DNA of 64,000 bases from Notospermus geniculatus. Taxonomy: Eukaryota; Nemertea; Pilidiophora; Heteronemertea; Lineidae. This document shows positions 47,332-58,236 of this stretch, piece after piece. The stretch spans positions 339,756 through 403,755 of the forward strand of contig NMRB01000364.1 of the NCBI GenBank assembly GCA_002633025.1. The letters are read 5' to 3'. A program made the position numbers and the translations under genes. Below the pieces are notes generated by a model. That model was not told the DNA's origin, searched no databases, and was given only the letters and a program-made list of their open reading frames with translations. Every line of letters starts with the position of its first letter. Within the stretch, counting starts at the first letter, position 1.

Positions 47332-47472
47332 CTCCAAATACCAAGATGACAAGTCCGATCATTTCTGAGTGGTTTCGATGAAGAATTGACCATTGCTATT
47401 ATATGATCTCTTGTCATTATTTCTCTCTTGATTCCTTTCGGATCTGGTCAAAGAACTGTGAGTAGGAACAAT

Positions 47473-47846
47473 GGGCCGTATGCATAAAAATGAAGCATTT
47501 ACTTCTAGAAAAAGCAGAAAGTAAAAGCAGCTGCTTGAAGCCAAAAGTAAAGGTTAAAGCAATTACTTGGTTTCATATGCATAATCTTTTACTTCTTCAA
47601 AGCAAATGCTTACACGTGACAAGCATTTACTTGTTTACCAAAGGTTCGACAGTTGGAACTATTGTTCAGTAGTGTATTATGCGTATGAATTCTAGCATTT
47701 TCTAGAAAGGAACAAGTAAATAGTAATTGCTTTTTTAATAGAAATTGCTTTTATCCAAAGCATTTACTTTGGGATTTATGTATACAGGTGGAAGTAACTG
47801 CTTCAGTTTTCAAGTAAAAAGCATTTGCTTTTTTTATGCATAGACC
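47473..47846. mobile_element. MITE with GGGCCGTATGCATAAAAA end
   Basis: The ends GGGCCGTATGCATAAAAA and TTTTTTATGCATAGACC are inverted. The interior is rich in AGCAAATGCTT / AAGTAAAAGC motifs that can fold. Confidence 0.65.
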
Positions 47847-47849
47847 AAT

Positions 47850-48493
47850 GTTCTTGAATGTATAAGTTTCTGCAATGTGGATGAGCAGGCGATTATGTTA
47901 ATCCTGAAGAGACCTGACCAGTTGTGTTTGGAACACTCGGAAGCACAGCGATCAAACATCAGTCCTATGTGCACCACAAAAATAAATTCTCTCTTTTTCA
48001 GCTTTGTGCAGCATTCAGACAGAACTGCATTTTTGCTGTTTTTTCATGAAATTATGTTTACTAGTATTAGCGAGATATCAAGGATTTTGTCAGTCAAAAT
48101 CATTGGGCAAAAACCATACTGTGAACCACTTCAACAATGTAAATATGCTAATTTATTCGTGGCATAATACTAGGGAAAACTTCATTCGAATTTGACCAGA
48201 GTAGGCTGGATGCATGGCTTCTGCATGATAATTGCATTTTGTTGAAATTCCCATCACATACATTGCTGAATTTGGTTACTAGGCCACTCTAATCAGGGAA
48301 ATGACATGTCCATTATGCAAATTCCCTAGTGTGACATCACTTAATGAGGCAGTCTTACACCATTCTGCTTTTAGCTGAGTCATTCACAAAATCAACCATA
48401 ACTTTCTAACCGGTTGGAATTTTTTCACGAAATAGAAAGCCCTTTCATTGTAATTCTGTGCCAAATGATTATACAAGCTGTAAAAAAAGCTGC
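47850..48493. other. Upstream region of the GPCR gene
   Basis: No gene or repeat is recognised. The stretch is AT-rich; the promoter of the receptor gene may lie here. Confidence 0.3.
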
Positions 48494-48562
48494 ATGTACG
48501 ACTTTAAACTCGGGTACCATAAGTTGTCAACTTCCCGTCTTACTACATGTACCTTGTCTAAC

Positions 48563-49669
48563 ATGATGATGAACACCAACACTCAAGCATCTAGTGAAGT
48601 CATAGAAGCAGTGGATCGTTATACCCTTAAAAACAACACAGAGCCAATGAGATGTATCTCATATCCATTTCGGACATTACACGAACAAGACATATCAGTC
48701 ATTTACCGATTTGTCATCCGTGTCCCACTGATTTTCCTTGTTATATTCTTTGGTGTCATTGGTAGTGGACTTTCCTTTGTGGTCCTAGGGAGGGAGAGAC
48801 CGTTCACGTCGACGTCCGTCCTGCTTCGGTACCTCTCGATCGCCGACAGCCTTTATCTCATCATTAACGCTATGACTATTAGACTATTTGCACTTTCACA
48901 TTACGTAACCACCATGTTTTGGGCCAGGTATTATGTTCATATGGTTTTTGGTTATGTATGGGCCGCTATGGGTATAATGAAAGCTTTCTCTCTGTACATC
49001 ACAGTTACAGTGGCTGCCGAGCGCTTCATTGCTGTGTGCAAACCTCTAAAAGCAGATACGATTTGTACAATCAGTAATGCACATAGAATGGCTATTGTGG
49101 ATGGACTAATCGCCATTTTGTCGTTTATAATATTGGCCCTTATGGTGATGATAGGGAAGCTGTTTTGGTTTTACGACCACTGCACAAATTCATATTTACC
49201 CGCATGGGATTTTTCGTACACCTACCCATTCCAAGATAATATTTATATAAAAGGCACTGGTATTATTCTTTATTCCGTGATGACGTTTATTATTCCCACA
49301 TTTTGTCTCGTATTCTTCACCTATCGTCTGCTGGCAGCGTTGAAACAATCATCCGCGATGAGGCAGACGACAAGAGGAGAAAAAGCAGACGAAAACACGA
49401 AAGCGACAACAATCAGGGTTTTAGCTGTGGTCACTGTCTTCATAGTACTTGAGGCTCCAAATACAATCATGAACACATTAGAATTACTCCGTTTATTCAC
49501 ATATGGCTATGACACTATACAACAATCAATTTCCCACTATGGTTCAGTCACTACCGAATTTTTCAGCACCCTAAATAATTTTGTGAATTTCTACATCTAT
49601 TGTCTGACGGGGACGAGGTTCAGGCGGACATTACGGAATTTATTTTCTTCCTTATTCCTAAAAAATTAA
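48563..49669 (+). CDS. Class A (rhodopsin-like) G-protein-coupled receptor, single exon
   Basis: The 368-aa receptor has seven hydrophobic segments. It is likely a peptide receptor of the FMRFamide/neuropeptide type acting at the plasma membrane through G proteins. TM1 is IFLVIFFGVIGSGLSFVVL, TM2 carries LSIADSLYLI with the conserved Asp, TM3 ends AAERFIAVCKPL in place of DRY, and TM7 has VNFYIY in place of NPxxY. TM1 has G-S-G where most class A receptors have G-N. An N-glycosylation sequon (NNT) lies in the N-terminus. I chose the ATG at 48563, the first of three in a row; an in-frame ATG at 48494 would add 23 residues. No intron is needed. Both flanks carry copies of the same duplicated DNA. 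The ligand cannot be named from sequence. Confidence 0.85.
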   Translation: MMMNTNTQASSEVIEAVDRYTLKNNTEPMRCISYPFRTLHEQDISVIYRFVIRVPLIFLVIFFGVIGSGLSFVVLGRERPFTSTSVLLRYLSIADSLYLIINAMTIRLFALSHYVTTMFWARYYVHMVFGYVWAAMGIMKAFSLYITVTVAAERFIAVCKPLKADTICTISNAHRMAIVDGLIAILSFIILALMVMIGKLFWFYDHCTNSYLPAWDFSYTYPFQDNIYIKGTGIILYSVMTFIIPTFCLVFFTYRLLAALKQSSAMRQTTRGEKADENTKATTIRVLAVVTVFIVLEAPNTIMNTLELLRLFTYGYDTIQQSISHYGSVTTEFFSTLNNFVNFYIYCLTGTRFRRTLRNLFSSLFLKN

Positions 49670-50110
49670 TTACAAGATGCAACCATTTGAGTAACTTTAG
49701 AGAAACCCGTGTCCACGTTAAAGCACACCACGCGCACACTGCAAGCGAAATGGCGAAGCGAAGCGAAGACAATTTCGCCAAGCGATTTGGCGAAAACCTT
49801 TAAGGGACTAGGAAAATTTTTTCAAGCTTCGGTTATTACAAAATGCTAGTCTTTCATGATAAATTCCCACCGTCAATTCACTTTTTCAATTAAGTGTTAA
49901 TTACTGGCACCCAGACAAATCAGTCATCACCACAACATGGAGTATTCACCACGTCACTGGGAACCTATCGCTGTATGTATTGTATGGAGCGAGCTTGTAC
50001 TCTATTATGTTGGCGAAAATGTCTTCGCTTCGCTTCGCCATTTCGCTTGCAGTGTGCATGCACCCTAAGGGCGCAGGTAATTTCTCCATTTTTGGTGACT
50101 TTTGGCCGGA
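49670..50110. other. Downstream region of the GPCR gene
   Basis: Contains an inverted pair, AAATGGCGAAGCGAAGCGAA (about 49748) and TTCGCTTCGCTTCGCCATTT (about 50024), together with GCACACTGCAAGCG and its inverse. It looks like a MITE of about 320 bp. No gene. Confidence 0.5.
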
Positions 50111-50119
50111 GTTGGTATA

Positions 50120-50530
50120 ACCTTCATTTACCTCACCGGACTATGAAGAAAAATATGTTGCACTTCATGGCCAAGTCCGAAGATATGGAGGATAGATTAG
50201 AGCTGGCAGGTTTTTTTCCGCTACGGTTGGGATTCACTGGCCGTCACCATTTTAGTTGATGTTGAGAAATGCCTCATCTGCAATATTAAGGTTGCTTCCG
50301 AATTGTAACAACAAAAGTACAGACGAACGTGTCAGTTGATCCAAACGTCTGATCGACATTTAAAATCATTGAGGTCGTCGTTTGCGTGACTGAAATTTTG
50401 CGGCTTAAATCGGCTGGTGGTTGGACCCACATCCTCTGACGACTGACGAGCTACGCACGACTGGTCATCGTTGATACTGATTTGACTGGGGTTGTTTAGC
50501 CGTTCTTGTAAAGGTACTGTCACACTGAAG
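50120..50530. repeat. Right copy of the duplicated DNA flanking the GPCR (blocks B and C)
   Basis: Block B at 50135-50405 matches 45845-46155. Block C, GGTTGTTTAGCCGTTCTTGTAA at about 50490, matches 46715-46735. Blocks A and D continue at 51665-52140 after two inserted elements. Confidence 0.75.
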
Positions 50531-50534
50531 TACA

Positions 50535-50663
50535 GGGCCAACCGCACAGAAAGTCCGATAGTGCTTTCGGTGCCTATCGGCGGTTTAGTTAATGAGAAAA
50601 TGCGTTATAACTAACTGCCGATACGCGCCGGTAGCACTGTCGCACTTTCTGTGCGGTCGGCCC
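50535..50663. mobile_element. Hairpin MITE with GGGCCAACCGCACAGAAAG end
   Basis: GGGCCAACCGCACAGAAAGT and ACTTTCTGTGCGGTCGGCCC are inverted, with CCGATAG / CTATCGG-type inner arms. Confidence 0.75.
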
Positions 50664-50819
50664 AGTTCTCAAAACGTCCTGCCAGGTGTAAAGGCCTGAA
50701 CCCACTGTCGCGTTTTTCCGCCGCGGTTTCATCACTGCGCGACAAATTCTTTGTTATATTCTCGGTCCGCTGCCTTTTAACAAAGCATTTTCTGCCGCTG
50801 CGTTTTCTCGCTGCGGGCC

Positions 50820-51666
50820 TTAAGGCTCGTCTATACGATCATACATTTGTTCAAAACATCATCATACATTTGTACGATGATGTCCAAGCTTGTTTGTCGA
50901 TTTCTGTCTTGTGACAATGCAGCTAAAATTTTGAACATCATCATACATTGTTCAAAGCAGCATCATAATCTTGTATGATGATGTTCAAGTTTGTTGCGGA
51001 TTTCGATCTACAGTCCAACATTCATGGACATTGTATGATGAAGTATGATGGAGAAATGATAATGTTGGATGCTGTTCAAGTTTGTTGGGAAAACCGTCCA
51101 CACGATCATACATTTGTCCCTGAACATCATCACACATTTTTTTGGGATGTTTTGCATTGGCAAGATGAAACATGCAGCTAAAAATTTGAACATCATCATA
51201 CATGTTCAGGTTTGTTGGGAAAACAGTCCACACAATCATACATTTGTCCATGAACATCATCATACAAATTTGAACATCATCATACATGTTGGTTGTTGTT
51301 CACGAGTTCAAATTTTTAGCTGCATGTTTCATCTTGCCAATGCAAAACACCCAAAAAAAATATGTGTCATGATGTTCAGGGACAAATGTATGATTGTGTG
51401 GACGATTTTCCCAACAAACTTCAACAGCATCCAACATTATCCTTTCTCCATCATACTTCATCATAATGTTGGTCTGTAGATCGAAATCCGCAACAAACTT
51501 GAACATCATCATACAAGATTATGATGCTGCTTTGAACAAGTATGATGATGTTCAAAATTTTAGCTGCATTGTCACAAGACAGAAATCGACAAACACGCTT
51601 GGACATCATCATACAAATGTATGATGACGTTTTGAACAAATGTATGATCGTGTAGACGAGCCTTAA
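50820..51666. mobile_element. 847-bp foldback element flanked by TTAA
   Basis: TTAAGGCTCGTCTATACGAT at the left and ATCGTGTAGACGAGCCTTAA at the right. The two halves are inverted copies over roughly 400 bp each. The interior repeats TTGAACATCATCATACA and its inverse many times. No coding capacity; frames through it are by-products of the repeats. Confidence 0.88.
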
Positions 51667-52140
51667 CATAGGTGAGTGTTTCAGTAGCTCAGTGTTCCCC
51701 AACAATAGACGCGGCCTAGAATGGTTATTGTTGGGTTAGTTGTCGCTTAATCCGTCAGGAGGAAAACAATAAGAAAAACACAGAAATACGGGGAACACTG
51801 ATCGACGTTACACCTCTCTAAAAAATCGTAGAACGGGCTAGAACGTGTAATGTTAGCCAAATAATGTCTCGAAGTTGTGGAGCACCCTTCCCGTCCGAGC
51901 CCGTCCACGAAGTTTGTAAAAAGACTGGAAAAAGTTGGCACTCCGTTCGCACACAGTTTGAGCTCATTCGGCAACATCTCGAAGCACGTACTGAGAACAG
52001 AATCAGAGTGATGGGGTATAAAGCAGCCAGGAATACATGGATCTGTTACTTTAGTGACTTTTCGGTCTTCAAGCCAGTCATTTACATGTATCTCCAGGTA
52101 CCAAGATGACAAGTCCTACATTAGTGATTCTGAGTCGTTT
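51667..52140. repeat. Right copy of the duplicated DNA flanking the GPCR (blocks A and D)
   Basis: Block A at 51665-51815 matches 45480-45640. Block D at about 52045-52140 (TCTTCAAGCCAGTCA, ACCAAGATGACAAGTCC) matches 46765-46795 plus 47325-47395, and is the empty site for M4. Confidence 0.75.
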
Positions 52141-52199
52141 CGATGAAGAAGCCACCTTTTTGCTATGGGTGTTCTTTAAGGGAGACATCCGAAAATATG

Positions 52200-52680
52200 G
52201 TTGTGATTGTGGTTCAAAACTTCCGTGTAAACGCTACCCAATGCGGTCCAATGTGGATTTTGGACCGCATTGGACCACATAGGCTACGACCACGGTGGAT
52301 TCGTCTAGAGATTGTGCTGATTCTCTTTGTTGGACCGTATCCTTTTCTTATTCTACCTTACAGCTAAGTACCCTTTTCTTTCTATCTTACTAGTTCCACA
52401 TTCGGGTTTCAGCTCAGTCTTTTCTAGAGTTTCAGATTGTAAAGTTCCACTTGAAAAAGACCCCGGTTGGGGTCGAAAACTCGTGAATTCTGGAAATTGA
52501 CTTCTTGCTTATTATCATTTTGTGTGTCAATTTTGTGCTATTCTGTATCTTGGATAGGCTACGACCGCATTCAAATCTCGTCTAAACGCAAATGAGACCC
52601 AATACGGGTCGATCGGATCCAATCGGATCGAATCTGAATGTGTTTTTTTGGCTTGTCGTCTAAACGGCCCTATTGTGGGA
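52200..52680. mobile_element. Second copy of the GGGTCGTTTAGACGAC MITE, rearranged
   Basis: Shares GATTGTGGTTCAAAACT, ACGCTACCCA and TTGTCGTCTAAACGGCCCT with 32804-33414. About 260 bp of other DNA lies between two copies of ATAGGCTACGACC (52279-52291 and 52554-52566). Confidence 0.6.
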
Positions 52681-53684
52681 AAACTGCCTTTATAAACCCA
52701 GAGGGTTAATGTTTATGGTTAAAGGCCTATACACACAATCCAATTTTTCATCCAATTTTTTGGAAATTCAGATTCCGGGCCTATTGTGGCTTTAATGTAT
52801 AAACCCGCATGTAGACCTTTATTGAACATACTGGATTGTTCCCCCAATACCGCGCACAGTGTATGAAATCGCCATGAATGGGGGCGGATACCAGGAAAAG
52901 GTGACTATGGTTCATAATTGGTGGATTCATGTCACGAGGGGTCTGCGGTAAATTGCAGTATNNNNNNNNNNNNNNNNNNNNNNNNNNNNNNNNNNNNNNN
53001 NNNNNNNNNNNNNNNNNNNNNNNNNNNNNNNNNNNNNNNNNNNNNNNNNNNNNNNNNNNNNNNNNNNNNNNNNNNNNNNNNNNNNNNNNNNNNNNNNNNN
53101 NNNNNNNNNNNNNNNNNNNNNNNNNNNNNNNNNNNNNNNNNNNNNNNNNNNNNNNNNNNNNNNNNNNNNNNNNNNNNNNNNNNNNNNNNNNNNNNNNNNN
53201 NNNNNNNNNNNNNNNNNNNNNNNNNNNNNNNNNNNNNNNNNNNNNNNNNNNNNNNNNNNNNNNNNNNNNNNNNNNNNNNNNNNNNNNNNNNNNNNNNNNN
53301 NNNNNNNNNNNNNNNNNNNNNNNNNNNNNNNNNNNNNNNNNNNNNNNNNNNNNNNNNNNNNNNNNNNNNNNNNNNNNNNNNNNNNNNNNNNNNNNNNNNN
53401 NNNNNNNNNNNNNNNNNNNNNNNNNNNNNNNNNNNNNNNNNNNTACGCTGGCCAATCCCACATCAATCATTATTCATAGGCTCAGTCCGGCGTATTGTGT
53501 ACGAGTGACACAAGGTCTTTGCGCCTTCTCAGTCTTCCAACTTTCGTCCAACCAGCGGATTGGGGTGGAGCGTAATATCAACTGCCATTAGCAACACAAT
53601 GCGCGAGGTGGGTTAACATGAGAAATTGATTCTACCTTTGACCGCCGGCCCTTCTCCGACCAACTAATGGGCATGCGCAAGATC

Positions 53685-53735
53685 TACTGGGCATGCGCAA
53701 GATCTACTGGGCATGCGTAGCTTATTCCATAGGCC
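53685..53735. repeat. 22-bp tandem, three copies
   Basis: GGGCATGCGCAAGATCTACT is repeated with a third shorter copy, GGGCATGCG. Confidence 0.8.
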
Positions 53736-54249
53736 TGTAATGCTATATGTTTCGCTGTGCATGGATAGGCCGGTTTATTTGCCATAGTTTCCAGGCCATT
53801 GTGTGCCCGCTCATGTGTGTGAAGTGAGCCCAATTATGAAGTCACACAGTGCATTTGGCCACCAGCTATTCGACCAGAAGGGCGTATCCCTGAAGGGCCT
53901 CTGTATGTACGCTTTAGAAGTCTGCAACCAGTACAACCCCTGAAGGACGTACCGCTGAAGATGGAGTGAGTAATCTTCTTCTAAAAGACACTATATACAC
54001 TTTATCACAACATGATAACGGCGTGGGTTGGGGCTTTTCTCGTGAGGCCAGACAGCACAAATCTTGGTGCCAATGGAAGCCATTACCGAACCCTTTTAGC
54101 CCTGGCGGTGGGTTCGGGAACCAAAGTATTCCACCCCGACCAATAATGGATGCACCCCTGCGCCTCCTTACGTTTCAAGCAAAAACAGAATTTCTCGAGC
54201 ATGTTCAGAAAGAATGCGACTGAATATTCTGGGTTTTTCCCCCATTTCA

Positions 54250-54348
54250 GTGATTTGAGGTGCGACGGGCGCGTCAGCGCTGGAGATGAGGACGCTACGC
54301 CACCTGGCAACAACCACCGGAACTTCGAAACGCATCCTTCCAAAATAT
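54250..54348 (+). other. Exon-like segment, copy a
   Basis: After CCCCCATTTCAG an open frame reads DLRCDGRVSAGDEDATPP. The match in copy b (about 59991-60131) follows TTTTTATTTCAG and stays open with different codons. RCDG..SAGDED recalls the end of an LDL-receptor class A module, but too few cysteines are present to claim one. Confidence 0.3.
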
Positions 54349-54464
54349 AGTTTCACTAAACTCCGTTTACGAATGCGGAGTGCCGTCTGCGATGCGAGGA
54401 CGTTGATTATACATGCCATAGGAATCAATGTGGCTGTTACGAGGTGAACACGTGGACTACATAA

Positions 54465-54732
54465 GGCCGGTGTAATGTTTTTCACTGCCCCCGTTTGCCA
54501 ATGCCCCCAAACAAAAGATTGACGGAATAAGCGGCAACGTGACAATAAGGGAGGCACTGATCAACATGTCTTTGTATTCATACGGGGGGCATTCTCATAC
54601 ATTACACCTGGTTTACATTGGATGACACGAACACGAAGGCGAACAATGGCTTCACAAAGGATTCATGCATCCCCATGAAACTTTTGTTCGCCTGCGTGTT
54701 CGTGTCGCGGTCATCCGATGTAAACTCGGCCT
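54465..54732. mobile_element. Two adjacent MITEs
   Basis: 54465-54611 starts GGCCGGTGTAATGTTTTTCA and ends CATACATTACACCTG, with the GACGGAATAAGCGGC core. 54608-54732 is a hairpin with GGTTTACATTGGATGACACG and its inverse ending ATGTAAACTCGGCC, surrounding GGCGAACAATGGCTTCAC. Neither is present at the same place in copy b. Confidence 0.7.
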
Positions 54733-54945
54733 AACATAGGATGTGTCATTCTATTCGAGGTGAACACGTGGATGACATAACATAGGATGTGTCATTCTAT
54801 TCGAGGTGAACACGTGGATGACATAACATAGGATGTGTCATTCTATTCGAGCTGAACACGTGGATGACATAACATAGGATGTGTCATTCTATTCGAGGTG
54901 AACACGTCGATTGCATAACATAGGATGTGTCATTCTATTCGATTG
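54732..54945. repeat. 46-bp minisatellite, about five copies
   Basis: The unit holds AACATAGGATGTGTCATTCT, ATTCGAGGTGAACACGTGG and ATGACAT. A matching array of about four copies is at 61573-61745. Confidence 0.9.
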
Positions 54946-56432
54946 TGCAATTAACGTCGGAATCACCTATCGGACACTGTGACGAACTGAGGTGAGGTGA
55001 GGCGAAGACTAACGGATTAATTCTATTTTTGGATTATGGAATACATTACGACATCATCATCTAAGCATTGGAAAAGTCCTCACCGAAGACGTGGAAATAG
55101 GTACAGGACAACATGTTGTGGGCCATTGCGCAGTAGGGCAGAGTTGGAAACCACTTTTGCACTGGTCTAACATGGGGTGAGCAGTGGTGTTCCTGGGTAA
55201 TTTTTTTAGGTTGGTTGAAATTTTTACACGATCCCCCGCATTTTTTTGTCATTTTAACACCTGTTGCTCAACTGAATGAAACAGCCAATGAAAACCAAGG
55301 ACACAACATGAAAAAGCCAATGAAAACGTCGAACAAAAAGCAGCATGAAACAGCCAATCAAAAATAAGAACACAAAAGAATAGAAAACCTCTCCCAAAGT
55401 TTCACATATCTGCTGCCACTGTTTCATTCAGTCTATGCCGTTTATTTCAGGTTTTGTTGGCCTTGTGGGTGTGTCAATTCGACCCACGTGACTTCGTCAG
55501 ACATGCGCAGTTGCTGAAAGCACTTTGAGCCAAGTGGATGGCACTTAGACATTTCATCGCAAGCGGAATCTGCATCTAAATTAGCTACGTTTAGAAGCAG
55601 GTCCGGCCTGTTACGTTTTCGTATGAATGTCTTCAATTTTCAGCGCAGCTGCGGTCGACAGGCACCGCGAAGCTGCTTCAACTTAGTCAGTGGGCTCCAC
55701 CCACTGTTCCGCCAAAGGTAATGCTTCGGGTGTATACATGTCCACTCTCGTTTTAAAAAACGTAGGCCAGCTCGTACCCTAGGTTCTCATGTATACACAT
55801 ATTGGGCCCTCCCCATAAATGTCTAATCATCTCTCCTTTTCAGCCATGTAACTAATCTGTGCTTTACATTTCAGAGGGTCTAGCCGTCCTTTAACACGAT
55901 GCACATTTTGGCCGGTGCGCGCCCCGGCCTCCTGTATAAATGCTCTGCACCAAGGACAGCTGAGGGGGTTGAGGGGTGTGGGACAACAACATTATGTACC
56001 TAATCAAAAATTTATTTCAGGAACACCTGATATGCTCACAAGAAGTCTTGTAGCATATTCAGTAGAGCGGATATATAAGTGGGTGAAGGGGAAAGGGTGG
56101 ACTTCGCACATTTCAACTGCATGTGTCGTGACCCTTTTTTCTTTTATCAATTTTTTAAGGGGAGTTTATTTTAATGAGCACACTTCTAATGCTTTTGGGA
56201 GGTCGTTACTAAAATAAGGGGGAAAGGTCATGGTTCATAAAAGCGCCATCTTTGAGTTACTTTCTGTAACATCCGATAGGTGGCGCTCCCCTTAAAGAGT
56301 ACAAAACCAAACGAAATATTGCCATTTTGAACAAGAAGGCAATCTCTGGGGTTACACCATGCAGTTTGTTTTTGGATCGGTTCAAAAACGCAAGAGAAAA
56401 CAGTGCTTTTATGAACGGGTTCAACTCATACT
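54946..56432. other. Middle of segmental copy a, no gene recognised
   Basis: Two places look like possible 3' splice sites followed by open sequence: GTTTATTTCAG at about 55441-55451 and AATTTATTTCAG at about 56009-56020. The first is kept in copy b; the DNA after the second is missing from copy b. I cannot assign a product. Confidence 0.35.
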
Positions 56433-56582
56433 AGGGAGGTTTCGAAATCAAACGATAAACGTAAACGTTCACGTCAACTTTATTTTGTACCAAAAATGCA
56501 ATGCAAAATCTGGCTAATGTGTAGTATGAAAAATAACGTTGTCGTAAAGTTTTGGTTTATCCTTTGATTTCGAAACCTCCCC
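56433..56582. mobile_element. AGGGAGGTTTCGAAATCAAA-type MITE, copy 3
   Basis: Left AGGGAGGTTTCGAAATCAAA and right TTTGATTTCGAAACCTCC. It corresponds to 63123-63274, so the insertion predates the segmental duplication. Confidence 0.8.
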
Positions 56583-56729
56583 AATATGTCAATCTGCACA
56601 TAACGTTTTGGTTGGAGGGGAATACAGAGATATGTCTTCGCCGGAGTAATTTCAGATGTGCTATTGATGTGGACTGGGGAGGTGCCATCATAGCAGTCGG
56701 AATTCCTTCTGAAGACCAAACATTCAGTA
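56583..56729 (+). other. Exon-like segment ending at a donor site, copy a
   Basis: One frame reads VNLHITFWLEGNTEICL and CAIDVDWGGAIIAVGIPSED and ends at CATTCA/GTAAGT (about 56728). Copy b keeps the frame and the donor with three replacements. No clear acceptor is seen because the MITE ends just upstream. Not recognised. Confidence 0.3.
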
Positions 56730-57062
56730 AGTATAAATAAAATCTTGAGGTCAAAATTAAATGTTCCATTTCCTCACTTGGCATTCGAATGGTCCGCCTC
56801 TAGATTGAACCAGACTATAACTGTGCTTTTTAAATTCTTTTTACCGAAATGTTTTTAGGAAATGTTTCTGCACCATGCAGCTGCATTTGAAGTATAGTGT
56901 CCTTGCTCCCATTATTAATAAAATTAGAGAGGCAGCATAGTTTAGATAGATAGATAGATCAGATTTATTTCCTCACTCACTTTGAGTACATATTTATCAT
57001 AAAACATTCAAGAGACAAAAGGGGCTGTTTCACTTTGAATTGAAGATTGCGATTTGTGATCC

Positions 57063-57137
57063 GTTAAATAATTCCTTGTCTGCAGAAATTAATTCCTTGT
57101 CTGCAGAAATTAATTCCTTGTCTGCAGAAAATAATTG
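57063..57137. repeat. 21-bp TTCCTTGTCTGCAGAAATTA tandem, copy a
   Basis: Three to four units, with an N at 57138. The matching array in copy b is much longer (63758-64000). Confidence 0.85.
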
Positions 57138-57924
57138 NATACGGACAAGCTCCATTTGGTGAACAACACATTTCCATTTTCAAAGTTTGAAAAATGTTTA
57201 TAAAAGTGGGAGAAAAACTGCTCGCAAGTTAGAAACGTTATTCTTCACGTGGGTTTGTTTACTATTTGCAACACACGTTGACTATGGTGTGTTTCCAGAT
57301 ATTACATGCGCAAATCAGCGGACCGTTGAATGCCAAGGCCTATAACTGACTGACAACAATAAGATCTATTTGAGCGCTAGCGCGGCCTAAAATTGGCGAA
57401 CAGAGTAGAGACAATTATTATTCATTATGATTCATTCAGTTTCACGCCAGTGAGTCCCTTGGAATGTGTTTGTCTGGGGAAAACCCAATGACTATAGATC
57501 GACCTTAACTGGATTGTCTCTAATTTTTTGTCAGAGGTGTATCTAATGAGGATACATGACATAATGAAAAGAGTTTTTGATTTGACCTACTTTTTACAGT
57601 CACAGAGGTCAAGTTCCAAATATAGCCATGGCATGTTTCATGGCTATATGGCCCTATTCTAACATGGTGTGATCATCTATGTATACTGTAGAGCAAATTT
57701 TTGTCCACTTGGAATGCAATTAGTGGTTATGAGGCAGCCGTCTTGGAAAATCGACTTTGGCATATGTCATAAATTCTCAAGCTACAATGTTTTACCTTGA
57801 AATTTTGACTGTGATCATGACCCTGGAACTCACGGCCTGGAGCATTTCGATTTTACATTTGTCATTTGTTCTTCTGGTACGTTCACACAGGTGAGCACAT
57901 GGTCCATGGACCATTTCATTTGGC
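57138..57924. other. Spacer between segmental copies
   Basis: No gene. The end (GTACGTTCACACAGGTGAGC and CACATGGTCCATGGACCATT at about 57878-57920) is the dispersed repeat also found upstream of SLC27 exons 4a and 4b. Confidence 0.5.
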
Positions 57925-58236
57925 TTGTCGCGTAAACGGCCCTATTGTGGGAAAACTGCCTTTATAAACCCAGAGGGTCAATGTTTATGGTTAAAGGCCT
58001 ATACACACAATCCAATTTTTCATCCAATTTTTTGAAAATTCAGATTCCGGGCCTATTGTGGCTTTAATGTATACATGTAAACCCGCATGTAGGCCTTTAT
58101 TGAGCATATTCAGAAAATTGGATGAACAAGATGACATTGTAAATGTCTGATGGTTCCCGCTTGTTAAGAGGACCTTACAGGCATGATAGGCAGCCTGCTG
58201 GCAGCCATTTTGATGTGCTCAAATCAAATCATCAGG

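Larger units (their letters stand above)
52650..57137. repeat. Segmental duplication, copy a
   Basis: It matches 57925-64000 in the same orientation and order, with different insertions. Shared landmarks are AAAGGCCTATACACACAATC, TTATTTGCCATAG, the 46-bp minisatellite, GGTTTTGTTGGCCTTGTGG, the AGGGAGGTTTCGAAATC MITE and the TTCCTTGTCTGCAG tandem. It contains the gap 52962-53443. I recognise no named gene in it. Confidence 0.85.

Noticed and set aside
51069-51479. 136-codon ORF in the foldback element
   Set aside because: It is built from the TTGAACATCATCATACA repeats; the mirrored arm gives the matching reverse-strand ORF.
52781-53591. Long ORFs on both strands across 52962-53443
   Set aside because: The open frames are made of N; they are not evidence of coding.
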